Shown: positions 33,748-40,850 of the stretch, one piece after another | Position numbering within the stretch: the first letter of the stretch is position 1 | Layout: each line of letters starts with the position of its first letter | DNA from: Actinomycetota bacterium | Lineage (GTDB): Bacteria > Actinomycetota > Thermoleophilia > Gaiellales > Gaiellaceae | DNA length: 40,850 nucleotides | Assembly: GCA_003161615.1 (NCBI GenBank) | Contig: PMOB01000017.1 | Location: forward strand, 1 to 40,850 | Reading direction: 5' to 3' | Notes under the pieces: model-generated | What the model was told of the DNA's origin: nothing | Database searches by the model: none | Seen by the model: only the letters and a program-made list of their open reading frames with translations | Translations under genes and position numbers: made by a program

Positions 33748-33915
33748 ATGAAGATCGCGCCATTCCACACTGTCACGCCCGAGGAAGAGGACGGCCATCG
33801 GGATGTCTACCACGACAACAGTGACTGTCATTACGGTCGGGCGATCAAGCCCGAGAACCGTGTACCAGGGACAGGCGGACGGCCTAAGTGCGATCGGTGC
33901 AAGGAACTCAGCTAG
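33748..33915 (+). CDS. 55-aa small protein with Cys/His zinc-type motif
   Basis: The ATG at 33748 has AAGAAGG 5 nt upstream. The protein contains DVYHDNSDCHYG and ends GRPKCDRCKEL, giving candidate ligands His/Cys at DNSDCHYG and a CxxC pair. It is cytoplasmic, with no membrane helix. Proteins with the DNSDC..G...GTGGRP.C..C pattern are small and uncharacterised. It may be an accessory of the neighbouring nuclease-like or cyclase gene. Confidence 0.65.
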   Translation: MKIAPFHTVTPEEEDGHRDVYHDNSDCHYGRAIKPENRVPGTGGRPKCDRCKELS

Positions 33916-34032
33916 GTCGGAGGCGGGCCGCCGCAGCACCAGCTGGAGCTAGCGCGTTTTTTTGCGGAGGGTCAGGGCCCCGCGAACGGCTGCAAAGTAG
34001 ATGCAAGATCTCGTCCGGCCAGGAGGTAGTTG

Positions 34033-34851
34033 GTGACGATCAAAGACGACTTTCGCTCGCTCGAAGACTTCCTGGTCTCGTCGCATCTGACGGTGGACGC
34101 GGCGCTCGACGACGGGGCGGGCGCAACCATGCCGGTCAAAGGGAGGGAGATCAACGCCACGGTGCTCTTCGCCGACATGGCGAACTTCTCGGGACGAACG
34201 GTGGACATGACGCCCACGGAGACGCTGATCTTCGTTCAATGGTTCTTTGCGTGGATCGGCGCGGAAGCGCTCAGGCACGGCAAAGGCATCATCGACAAGT
34301 ACATCGGTGACGAAGTGATGCTCGTCTTCTCGGACGAGTTCGGTTCAGACGATCCCTTTCGGGAGGCGGTTGAGACGGCTCGATGGATGGCGGACCACGA
34401 TCCGTGGAGCTTCTGTCCGCACATCGGCATCGCGTCCGGAGCGGTAGTGGTCGGCTACGTAGGTACGCCCCTGAAATACAACTGCTCGGTCTTCGGGTCT
34501 CCGGTTGCGGTAGCCGCGCGGATGGCAAGCGTGAAACCTGACTACGACGGCACGTACTCAAGCTCCATCGCGTTCCCAGACAGCGAGTGGGGCGAGCGCG
34601 ACTTCGATGAGGTATTCCCTCCTAAGAAATACCGCAACCCAGACGGAACGACCTTCACGCAGCCTCACTCATGGCAGATGCTCGAGGCGCGAACAGCGGA
34701 GCTGAAGAACCTGCCGTCGATGTCAATCCGCGAGATCGTGAAGACGTCGATCAACTTCTCGTTTACTCCTGTCGAAGCCGCCGCCAAGGAGGTACTAGAC
34801 GACATCAAACGCGCCGGGCGTTACTGGCCCCACGAGCCATCGCGGGTATGA
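34033..34851 (+). CDS. Class III nucleotidyl cyclase, soluble
   Basis: 272 aa from GTG 34033, with AGGAGG 6 nt upstream. The catalytic domain (about 35-190) has the first metal Asp in ATVLFADMANFS, the second in KYIGDEVMLVF, and GIASGAVVVGYVG in the later strand. There is no membrane, HAMP or other sensor part. Stand-alone cyclases of this class make cAMP or cGMP for signalling. Pyrimidine cyclases of Pycsar defence systems share the fold, but the usual Pycsar effector (TM or TIR with a cyclic-nucleotide-binding domain) is not visible here. The base made cannot be told by eye. Confidence 0.85.
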   Translation: MTIKDDFRSLEDFLVSSHLTVDAALDDGAGATMPVKGREINATVLFADMANFSGRTVDMTPTETLIFVQWFFAWIGAEALRHGKGIIDKYIGDEVMLVFSDEFGSDDPFREAVETARWMADHDPWSFCPHIGIASGAVVVGYVGTPLKYNCSVFGSPVAVAARMASVKPDYDGTYSSSIAFPDSEWGERDFDEVFPPKKYRNPDGTTFTQPHSWQMLEARTAELKNLPSMSIREIVKTSINFSFTPVEAAAKEVLDDIKRAGRYWPHEPSRV

Positions 34852-35062
34852 CTTCGCAGCGGTCGACGCGCCCAGTTCTTAGTGGTCGGTGCCGCCCAAG
34901 CCTCTTGTGTCTTTGAGGGAACCTGTCGTACGCTGAAGATGCGCCTGCTGAGTTCGCGGATCGCGCTACATGCGAGGGTTCGGAGCTCAAGCAGGCGGGC
35001 CAGAGGTTCCGGCGGGTTTGAAAGATGCGGCCGTGCCGGGCTGAAACCATTGAGCGTGAAGC
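34852..35062. other. Gene-free stretch near the right end
   Basis: About 210 bp between the cyclase gene and the segment that completes the recombinase in the circle. Only short frames without protein character are present, and no clear promoter or terminator stands out. Confidence 0.4.
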
Positions 35063-35403
35063 TCACTCGGGCCGTAGCAGCCGGTAGTGACCGTGACGGG
35101 TCCGGACGAAGAGCGGCCGTGCCCCCTTCGAGCGGGTAAGAAGGTAATCCGAGACCGAGTAACGGGACACACTTCCGCCGAGCAGGCGCTCGACCTCGGC
35201 GTGGATCGCCTTCACACGCATCTCCGAGTCCGTCTGCGCGAGGACGGACACGACTGCGCCGCCGACCGTCCCGAACTTGCGGCGTCCGTCCGGCCATCCA
35301 GCCGGCGCAGAGCTTGAAGAATGTCGGCGTTGGTCCGACGTGTCACACGTGAGACACTGGAGAAGGTCGGCGAACGAGTGGTTTGAGAGTCCTCCACTCA
35401 GGC
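35063..35403 (-). CDS. Right-end segment: would-be C-terminus of the recombinase in the excised circle
   Basis: The minus-strand frame comes in from the att core (GLNKET) as LVGLSGGLSNHSFADLL and ends with a small helix-turn-helix-like domain: MRVKAIHAEVERLLGGSVSR then DYLLTRSKGARPLFVRTRHG and HYRLL. In the circle, the recombinase frame from 6488 passes the core and enters here without a shift (698 codons including stop, 697 aa). In the integrated state this piece is cut from the recombinase. It may be silent, or read from ATG 35221 (52 aa) or a GTG at 35464. The winged-helix-like tail could bind DNA. Confidence 0.65.
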
Positions 35404-35454
35404 CCACCAAAGTTTCCTTATTCAAACCAAGGTGGTGGTTTGAAGGTCCTCCAC
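35378..35454. repeat. 20-bp near-identical repeats flanking attR
   Basis: GTGGTTTGAGAGTCCTCCAC (35378-35397, element side) and GTGGTTTGAAGGTCCTCCAC (35435-35454, chromosome side) differ at two positions and flank the core 57 bp apart. They could be recombinase-binding arms shared by attP and attB, or a trace of an older event. Confidence 0.5.
35404..35430. repeat. attR: right copy of the 27-bp att repeat
   Basis: CCACCA, A, then AGTTTCCTTATTCAAACCAA, 26 of 27 positions identical to 4736-4762 in the same orientation. Beyond it the sequence returns to chromosome-type intergenic DNA and a lipoprotein gene. Confidence 0.9.
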
Positions 35455-35471
35455 CGAGGACCACTCACGAC

Positions 35472-35858
35472 CTAGGAGAGGCAGCCCTCGACGACGCGTT
35501 TCTGCTGGTCTGTCGGGGTCTTGTCCCACGAGATGTAGACGTTGCCGACGTTGTAGGCCATCGCCCGCTTGTCGCCCATCATCTCGAGCTGGCGAACCTC
35601 TTTGCCCGCTTGATCGGCCGAGCGCTCGAAGCCCACGTTGACGCGGTTGCCCTCGAACCGAATGCCACCCCCGCCGCCGGATGCGTCCCGGGCGATGTAG
35701 TCGCCGTGCGCTGCCGCGAACGTGAGGCTGTGGTTTGCGACGCAGGTTCGGAAGGGCCCGACGCTGTACGCCTTGCCGCCGCCACCGCATCCCGCAGCGA
35801 GGACGGCGAGAGCCGCCACCGATACGAGTAGAAGTCGCTCTACAGGAAGGTGAGGCAT
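35472..35858 (-). CDS. Secreted lipoprotein, unknown function
   Basis: 128 aa with a lipoprotein signal peptide: basic/hydrophobic start, LVSVAALAVLAAGC with the lipobox Cys at 24, then a GGGG linker. The mature domain is small and has two more Cys (RTCVANH and VEGCLS), which may form a disulphide. It would be attached to the outer face of the cell membrane. It is the first chromosomal gene right of the element and reads toward the att site. No known domain is recognised. Confidence 0.7.
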   Translation of the reverse strand: MPHLPVERLLLVSVAALAVLAAGCGGGGKAYSVGPFRTCVANHSLTFAAAHGDYIARDASGGGGGIRFEGNRVNVGFERSADQAGKEVRQLEMMGDKRAMAYNVGNVYISWDKTPTDQQKRVVEGCLS

Positions 35859-35977
35859 CAGCTTTTCCTCCTCAAGGGTTCGTGTTGAGCATTGCCGCGG
35901 GAGGCCGCCGACCGCATCCGTGATTTCCGCGGAACGGTCCGCCAGTCGCCCCGTTGTCGCCTCGCGGGTTTCCCGGT

Positions 35978-36142
35978 TCAGGGGCGCGCGCTGCGCCAGG
36001 CTCCGACGACTGCTGCGACCGCGGCGACCACGAAAACGACGACGAGCGTCTGGCGGTCGATCTTCCCGATCTGGCCGACCGCCGCGAAGAGGACGGCGAC
36101 GACCACCGCGAAAACGCCGACGAACACCCCGATGGCGCGCAC
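35978..36142 (-). CDS. 54-aa small membrane protein
   Basis: Starts at GTG 36142, two bases after the S9 peptidase stop, so it is probably co-translated with it. Two hydrophobic helices (GVFVGVFAVVVAVLFAAVG and TLVVVFVVAAVAAVVGAW) are joined by a short polar loop (QIGKIDRQ). The tail is RSARP. It is likely a small inner-membrane protein. No family is recognised. Confidence 0.55.
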   Translation of the reverse strand: MRAIGVFVGVFAVVVAVLFAAVGQIGKIDRQTLVVVFVVAAVAAVVGAWRSARP

Positions 36143-36144
36143 GG

Positions 36145-38103
36145 TCAGCTCCCGGGGGAGAGGTAGCGCCCGAACCATTCGAGCATCGCGTCGAACCGCA
36201 TCACCCGGTGCAGCGGCGAGCCGGAGCGCGACAGCTCGTGACTCTCGTTCGGGAAGCGGAGCATCTCGACCTCCTTGTCCATCACCCGCAGGAGGTTGAA
36301 GAGCAGTTCGCCCTGCTCGATGTTGCAGCGGAGGTCGTTCTCGGAGTGGAGGACGAGGACGGGTGTCTCGATCTCGCTCGCGTACGTGGCGGGCGACATC
36401 GCGAGGTAGGCGTCCATGTCGCCCCACATCGGGCCACCGAACTGGTCCTTGAAGACCCAGCCGACGTCACTCGAGCCGAACATGCTCGTCAGGCTGTTGA
36501 CCGCGCGCTCCGACAGCGCAGCCTTGAACCGCTTCGTGTGGCCGATGATCCACGAGGTCATGTAACCGCCGTAGGAGCCGCCCAGCACGCCGAGCCGGTC
36601 CGCGTCGAGGAACGGGAACTTCTCGAGAGCCGAGTCGACGACGCCCATCAAGTCCTCGTAGTCGAGGCCGCCCCAGCCGCTGCCGCCGCCGTCGATCGGG
36701 CCGCGGATCGCGCGTCCCCACGCCTCCGTGTAGCCGGACCCGCCGCGCGGGTTGGAGAAGAGCACTGCATAGCCGGCGCCGGAGTAGACCTGGACCTCGT
36801 CGAAGAAGCCGGTGCCGTACTGGGTGAACGGCCCGCCGTGGATCGTGAGCAGCGTCGGATAGCTCTTGCCCTCCTCGAAGCCGGCAGGGCGGACGAGCCA
36901 CGCGTCGACCTCCGTCCCGTCGGCGGACGTCGCCGTGAAGCGCTCGACTTCTACGAGCTCGCGGCCGGAGGCGAAGTCGTCGGTGACGCTGGTCAGCCGC
37001 CGGCCCTCTCCAACGAAGAGCTCGGCCGGGCGAGTGTGGGTCGTCGCGGCGTAGACGAGGACGCCGTCGACGACGTCCCAGAGCCCGATCGACTGCTCGC
37101 CGCCGACGAGCAGCCCCGGCTCGCCGGAACCGTCCGGCGCGACGGCATAGACGTGGACGTTGCCGGCGTCCTCGACCGTGAAGACGATTCGGCCGCCGTC
37201 CCAGACCGGGTCGCGCAGCATCGGATAAGGGCTGCACTGGCGGTCGAGTGAGGCCGTGAGGATCCGGCGCTCGCTGCCGTCGGGTTGCATCACCGCGATC
37301 TGGCCGTGATGCGGAGAGGTGTGGTCGTGGGGCGAGCAGTGGTAGGCGATGAGCGAGCCGTCCGGGGAGAACGCCGGCTTGTACGCCTCCTCGTCGTCGG
37401 GGGTCAGCTGGCGCGGCTCGGCGCCGTCGGCGTCCACCTCGAGCTCGTACAGCCGCGTGACGAGATCGACGTCCCAGCGCTCGCCGCGCATCGAGGGGAA
37501 GACAAGGCGGGAGCCGTCCGGAGACCAGGCCGGATCCTCGTTCTCGCAGTCGCCCTGCGTGAGCTGGCGCTCGTCGCCGCCGTCGAGGCCGACGACGAAC
37601 AGGTGCCTGCGGCGATCGCCGACCCAGCCGACGCTGTCGAGCTTGTAGAAGACGCGCGTGAACCGCCGCGGCGCCCGCTTGCGGTCGTCCTCCTCGTCGT
37701 AGGCTGCGTCGCGCACCCGGCGTGCGAAGGCGATGCGGCTGGAGTCGGGAGACCACGCGATCGACTCCACCGACTCGTCGCCGGAGGTGAGCTTGCGCGC
37801 CTCGCCGCCGTGCGCCGGCACGACGTAGAGCTGCCCTTTCGCCTTCTCCTCCTCGCCGTCGCGGGTGGAGACGAACGCGAGCCAACGGCCGTCGGGCGAC
37901 CAGCGGGGGGAAAGGTCGCGGCGCTCGCCGGAGCTGAACTGGCGCGGCTCCTCGGATCCGTCGACCGGCGCGAGCCAGATCGCGCTGCGGTAGGCGTTCT
38001 CCTCCTGGTCGATGCGGGTGACGACGTAGGCGACGAGCCGCCCATCCGGAGACAGGCGCGGGTCGCCGGCACTCGCCACGGCGTAGACATCCTCAGGCCG
38101 CAT
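36145..38103 (-). CDS. S9 family prolyl-oligopeptidase-type serine peptidase
   Basis: 652 aa from ATG 38103. The N-terminal beta-propeller (about 10-380) has repeated WSPDG/FSPDG blades. The C-terminal alpha/beta hydrolase has the nucleophile in GGSYGGYM, the acid in HSENDLRC and the His in NESHEL. This matches acylaminoacyl-peptidase/dipeptidyl-peptidase-like S9 enzymes that degrade short peptides. No signal peptide is seen, so it is probably cytoplasmic. The longer frame upstream would run into tRNA-Leu and is not used. Confidence 0.95.
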   Translation of the reverse strand: MRPEDVYAVASAGDPRLSPDGRLVAYVVTRIDQEENAYRSAIWLAPVDGSEEPRQFSSGERRDLSPRWSPDGRWLAFVSTRDGEEEKAKGQLYVVPAHGGEARKLTSGDESVESIAWSPDSSRIAFARRVRDAAYDEEDDRKRAPRRFTRVFYKLDSVGWVGDRRRHLFVVGLDGGDERQLTQGDCENEDPAWSPDGSRLVFPSMRGERWDVDLVTRLYELEVDADGAEPRQLTPDDEEAYKPAFSPDGSLIAYHCSPHDHTSPHHGQIAVMQPDGSERRILTASLDRQCSPYPMLRDPVWDGGRIVFTVEDAGNVHVYAVAPDGSGEPGLLVGGEQSIGLWDVVDGVLVYAATTHTRPAELFVGEGRRLTSVTDDFASGRELVEVERFTATSADGTEVDAWLVRPAGFEEGKSYPTLLTIHGGPFTQYGTGFFDEVQVYSGAGYAVLFSNPRGGSGYTEAWGRAIRGPIDGGGSGWGGLDYEDLMGVVDSALEKFPFLDADRLGVLGGSYGGYMTSWIIGHTKRFKAALSERAVNSLTSMFGSSDVGWVFKDQFGGPMWGDMDAYLAMSPATYASEIETPVLVLHSENDLRCNIEQGELLFNLLRVMDKEVEMLRFPNESHELSRSGSPLHRVMRFDAMLEWFGRYLSPGS

Positions 38104-38152
38104 CCCTGCCACGGACCCCGATGCTAATACGGAAGTACGCTTTCCGGCGCGC

Positions 38153-38236
38153 GCGGGCGTGGTGGAACTGGCAAACACGCCGGCTTTAGGTGCCGGTGCT
38201 CTTAGGAGCTTGGGGGTTCGAATCCCTCCGCCCGCA
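38153..38236 (+). tRNA. tRNA-Leu(TAG)
   Basis: An 84-nt class II tRNA: acceptor GCGGGCG/CGCCCGC, anticodon stem CCGGC/GCCGG with loop TTTAGGT (anticodon TAG), a long variable arm TGCTCTTAGGAGC, T arm GGTTCGAATCC, discriminator A. CCA is not encoded. Confidence 0.97.
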
Positions 38237-38238
38237 TT

Positions 38239-38436
38239 GGAAGGCCCGGTGGAACGGTGCTCGTTGCGGGGGTGCGCTGGGCGTCGCGAGGCAAGGACGC
38301 AGGGAGCGCCGATAGCGGTGTTCTATCGGCGCGACTGAGGACGCCGCAGCCGGCGTAGCCGGCCGACGAGCGAAGCGAGGAGTCGCGGCGCTCCAGTGTG
38401 GCCGCGCGACACAGCCACTGTTTCGCCGGGCCTTCC
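38239..38436. repeat. 198-bp imperfect palindromic element after tRNA-Leu
   Basis: Bounded by perfect 11-bp inverted repeats GGAAGGCCCGG (38239-38249) and CCGGGCCTTCC (38426-38436), whose match continues imperfectly inward. Inside is a 10-bp hairpin GCGCCGATAG/CTATCGGCGC (38306-38332). No coding frame of note. It may be a MITE-like or REP-like repeat or a structured RNA. Confidence 0.55.
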
Positions 38437-38559
38437 CTACGGCCGCGCGTGGACGACGTAGGCCACGGCGGAGAGCATCGCCGTCCAGATGGCGGCGGCG
38501 CCGCCGAGCATGAGGATCGTCCAGGCGTCCACGCGGCTTGAACGTTCGACCTTGGGCAC
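38437..38559 (-). CDS. 40-aa small membrane protein
   Basis: From GTG 38559: a polar start (MPKVERSSRVDAW) and one hydrophobic helix (TILMLGGAAAIWTAMLSAVAY), ending VVHARP. AGGGA lies a few bases upstream. It is divergent from the trigger-factor gene by 15 bp and its stop borders the palindromic element. Single-span microproteins at this spot could be real, but the evidence is only the start region and the helix. Confidence 0.45.
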   Translation of the reverse strand: MPKVERSSRVDAWTILMLGGAAAIWTAMLSAVAYVVHARP

Positions 38560-38574
38560 AGGTTCCCTGCTTGA

Positions 38575-39936
38575 ATGAACCGCGTGGACACCCTGGTCGA
38601 GGAGCTGCCCGAGAACCGCGTCCGCCTGACGGTTCAGGTGCCGTCGCACGACGTCCACCACGCGGTCGAGCACGCCGCCGAGGATCTCGCGCAGAGCGTC
38701 AAGATCCCGGGCTTCCGCAAGGGGAAGGTTCCGCGCCAGGTGCTCCTCCAGCGCGTCGGCCGCGAGCGGCTGATGACGGAGGCGGTCGAGAGCCACATCG
38801 GCGGCTGGTTCTGGAACGCCGCCGCGCGCACGCGGCTCCGGCCGGTGGCGCAGCCCGAGTACGACTTCCAGCTTCCCGACTCCGACGACGCCGACTGGTC
38901 GTTCACCGCGACCGTCGCTGTGCAGGAGAAGCCCGAGGTCGCCGACTGGACGCTGCTCGAGGTCGGACGCGAGGAAGCGGAGGTCCCCGAAGAGCTCGTC
39001 GAGGCGGAGCTCGACGCGCTGCGGTCGACGGTTGCGGAGCTCGTCCCGGTCGAAGGACGCCCGGTCGCCGCCGACGACACGGTGATCGTCGACCTCCTCG
39101 GCACCGACGGCGACTCCCGCAAGGACTACGTGATCGAGCTCGGTCGCGGCGCCGTCGTCGAGGAGATCGAGCGCGAGCTCGTCGGTCTGGCCGCGGGCGA
39201 GTCGAAGGAGATCAGCTTCGAGCTCTCCGACGAGTCCACGCAGACGCTCACCGCCACGGTGAAGGAGATCAAGGAGAAGGTTCTGCCGCCGGCCGACGAC
39301 GACCTCGCCCGCGCTGCGAGCGAGTTCGAGACGATCGCCGAGCTGCGGGACGAGATCCAGTCGCGCCTGCGCGAGCAGATCTCCGACGAGATCGAGTCGC
39401 GCTTCCGGGCCGACGCCGCCGATGCGCTCGTCGCCGCCTCGAAGGTGGACGCTGCAGGACCGCTCGTCGACGCGCGGACACGGGAGCTGCTGCGCGGCGT
39501 CGCGCGGCAGGTCGAGGCGCGGGGTGTCCCGCTCGAGACCTTCCTCGCGATGACCGGCCAGAATCCCGACGACCTCCTCGCGCGTCTCCACGAGGAAGCG
39601 CAGCGCTCGGTCGCCCGCGAGCTCGTCCTCGACGCGGTCGCCGACCAGCTCGAGCTCGACGTGCCGGACGCCGAAGTCGAAGACCTCGTCCGCGAGCAGG
39701 CTGAGGCACTCGGCGACGACAGCGGCGAGATGCTCGTCGCGCTCCGCGAGAGCGGCCGCTTCGAGACGCTCCGCGACGACCTCCGCCTGCGGCAGGCTCT
39801 CGATCGCATCGCCGCCGAGGTGAAGCCGATCCCGAAGGCGCAGGCCGAGGCCCGCGAATCGATTTGGACGCCCGACAAGGAGAAACCCCCGACCGACACG
39901 AAACTTTGGACCCCCGGCGAAGGAGCGGTGACATGA
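38575..39936 (+). CDS. tig: Trigger factor, ribosome-associated chaperone
   Basis: 453 aa, full length. The N-terminal ribosome-binding domain has the signature [12 protein letters not shown] (about 43-55). The FKBP-like isomerase domain (about 145-240) and the helical C-terminal chaperone domain follow, ending in a charged tail. It meets nascent chains at the ribosome exit and helps folding. Its stop overlaps the clpP start (ATGA), and clpX follows, the standard bacterial order tig-clpP-clpX, linking folding to degradation. Confidence 0.96.
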   Translation: MNRVDTLVEELPENRVRLTVQVPSHDVHHAVEHAAEDLAQSVKIPGFRKGKVPRQVLLQRVGRERLMTEAVESHIGGWFWNAAARTRLRPVAQPEYDFQLPDSDDADWSFTATVAVQEKPEVADWTLLEVGREEAEVPEELVEAELDALRSTVAELVPVEGRPVAADDTVIVDLLGTDGDSRKDYVIELGRGAVVEEIERELVGLAAGESKEISFELSDESTQTLTATVKEIKEKVLPPADDDLARAASEFETIAELRDEIQSRLREQISDEIESRFRADAADALVAASKVDAAGPLVDARTRELLRGVARQVEARGVPLETFLAMTGQNPDDLLARLHEEAQRSVARELVLDAVADQLELDVPDAEVEDLVREQAEALGDDSGEMLVALRESGRFETLRDDLRLRQALDRIAAEVKPIPKAQAEARESIWTPDKEKPPTDTKLWTPGEGAVT

Positions 39937-40529
39937 ATCAGCCCACGAATCTCGTCATTCCGTCCGTCATCGAGCAGACCTCGCGCGGCGAGCGCTTCTT
40001 CGACATCTACTCGCGGCTGCTCAACGAGCGGATCATCTTCCTCGGCACCCCGATCGACGACCAGGTCGCGAACCTGATCGTCGCCCAGATGATCCATCTC
40101 GAGTCCGAAGACCCGGACAAGGACATCAACCTCTACATCAACTCGCCCGGCGGCTCCGTCTACTCCGGGCTGGCCATCTACGACACCATGCAGTTCATCA
40201 AGCCGGACGTCGCGACGACGTGCTGCGGGATTGCGATGTCGATGGGTGCACTGCTTCTTTCGGCCGGTGCGGAGGGAAAACGGACTGCGCTGCCGAACTC
40301 CAAGATCCTGATCCACCAAGTCTCCGGCGGATTCCAGGGACAGGGCACCGATATCGAGATCCAGGCGCGCGAGACGATCAATCTCAAGCGGAGCTTGGAG
40401 GAGATCTTCGCTCGCCACACAAGTCAGCCGATCGACAAGGTTTCGAAGGACATGGAGCGCGACTACTACATGACCGCGGCAGAAGCGCACGAGTACGGGA
40501 TCGTCGACCAGGTGATCGCCCAGCGCTAA
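39933..40529 (+). CDS. clpP: ATP-dependent Clp protease proteolytic subunit
   Basis: 198 aa. The catalytic Ser is in [11 protein letters not shown], the His in ILIHQVSGG, and the Asp in the region of [21 protein letters not shown]. The N-terminal part with [11 protein letters not shown] and [18 protein letters not shown] is conserved. Tetradecamers of this serine protease form the chamber fed by ClpX. ATG 39933 overlaps the tig stop; an earlier in-frame start at 39864 lies inside tig and is not used. Confidence 0.97.
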   Translation: MNQPTNLVIPSVIEQTSRGERFFDIYSRLLNERIIFLGTPIDDQVANLIVAQMIHLESEDPDKDINLYINSPGGSVYSGLAIYDTMQFIKPDVATTCCGIAMSMGALLLSAGAEGKRTALPNSKILIHQVSGGFQGQGTDIEIQARETINLKRSLEEIFARHTSQPIDKVSKDMERDYYMTAAEAHEYGIVDQVIAQR

Positions 40530-40570
40530 CGGGCGTAGACGCAACGGACAAACAGAGGTAGAAACCGAAA

Positions 40571-40850
40571 ATGGCACGCGCGACAGACGGAAACGAGCAG
40601 CTCCTCTGCAGCTTCTGCGGCAAGAGCCAGCGCCAGGTCAAGAAGTTGATCGCCGGTCCGGGCGTCTACATCTGCGACGAGTGCATCGATCTCTGCAACG
40701 AGATCATCGACGAGGAGCTGACGACTCCGACCACGCTCGATCTCGACAACCTGCCGCGCCCGAAGGACATCTACGCCGTCCTCAACGACTACGTCGTCTC
40801 GCAGGAAGAGGCGAAGCGGACGCTCTCCGTCGCCGTCTACAACCACTACA
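40571..40850 (+). CDS. clpX: ClpX unfoldase, N-terminal part (cut by window edge)
   Basis: 93 codons are visible. The zinc-binding domain has CSFCGKSQ and CDECIDLC (four Cys), followed by IIDEEL and the start of the AAA+ part ([21 protein letters not shown]). ClpX unfolds proteins and passes them to ClpP. The ATG at 40571 has GAGG about 11 nt upstream and lies 41 bp after clpP. The rest is outside the window. Confidence 0.96.
   Translation, partial: MARATDGNEQLLCSFCGKSQRQVKKLIAGPGVYICDECIDLCNEIIDEELTTPTTLDLDNLPRPKDIYAVLNDYVVSQEEAKRTLSVAVYNHY

Noticed and set aside
35378-35409. Possible tRNA fragment at the right end
   Set aside because: The stretch before CCACCA recalls a T arm, but the loop lacks the TTCRANY consensus and no acceptor pairing partner is present.
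36467-37885. Long 472-codon frame within the S9 peptidase
   Set aside because: An Arg-rich shadow frame; the peptidase frame has propeller and catalytic motifs.
38437-39591. 384-codon open frame on the minus strand
   Set aside because: It is antisense to trigger factor. Only its last 40 codons, outside tig, have a plausible start and membrane helix.
1-40850. CRISPR array
   Set aside because: No set of regularly spaced short repeats was seen on reading through the window.

Overview
The window is high-GC DNA from an actinobacterium. The gene content and protein style suggest class Thermoleophilia (Gaiellales/Solirubrobacterales-like), but this is an inference without a database search. The outer parts are ordinary chromosome. 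On the left (1-4738) are tRNA-Gly, a DUF6328 membrane protein, a cyclophilin, a secreted CAP-domain protein, an LPG-synthase/YbhN-type membrane protein, tRNA-Arg(TCT), an M32 carboxypeptidase, tRNA-His and tRNA-Arg(TCG). On the right (35431-40850) are a lipoprotein, a small membrane protein, an S9 peptidase, tRNA-Leu and the tig-clpP-clpX cluster.

Between them lies an integrated mobile element of about 30.7 kb, bounded by a 27-bp direct repeat (26 identical) at 4736-4762 and 35404-35430. It is inserted exactly at the 3' end of tRNA-Arg(TCG). The left end carries a large serine recombinase, a 26-codon leader ORF and an XRE-type repressor in one operon. A perfect dyad, GTTGCG-N4-CGCAAC, occurs three times: once over the -35 box of the recombinase operon and twice at the promoter of the transfer operon, one of these filling the -35/-10 spacer. 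The recombinase reading frame runs through the att core. In the integrated state its tail is antisense to the tRNA gene. In the excised circle it would continue in frame into the segment encoded just inside the right end (35063-35403).

The transfer part (7175-14415, all minus strand) holds a DNA-binding coiled-coil protein, a beta-class DNA methyltransferase, a replication-relaxation protein, a TraG/TraD-like coupling ATPase and three membrane or envelope proteins. I see no classical relaxase and no mating-channel set. A mixed zone (14515-17071) has an uncharacterised actinobacterial protein, an Lsr2-like small protein and a winged-helix/membrane-protein pair.

The cargo looks like a defence island. 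A minus-strand cluster (17245-23908) encodes a STAS-GHKL ATPase, a protein with phosphoribosyltransferase-like domains, a nucleoside-phosphorylase-like protein, a small unknown, and a Ser/Thr kinase. I regard this as the best candidate for an undescribed system. A plus-strand operon (24304-31383) encodes an Eco57I-like restriction-methylation enzyme, a gamma-class adenine methyltransferase, a DUF6998-like PD-(D/E)XK protein and an OLD-family nuclease, with 4-nt overlaps at all three junctions. Further right are a 39-aa basic protein, a winged-helix protein, another PD-(D/E)XK-like protein, a small zinc-binding protein and a class III nucleotidyl cyclase.
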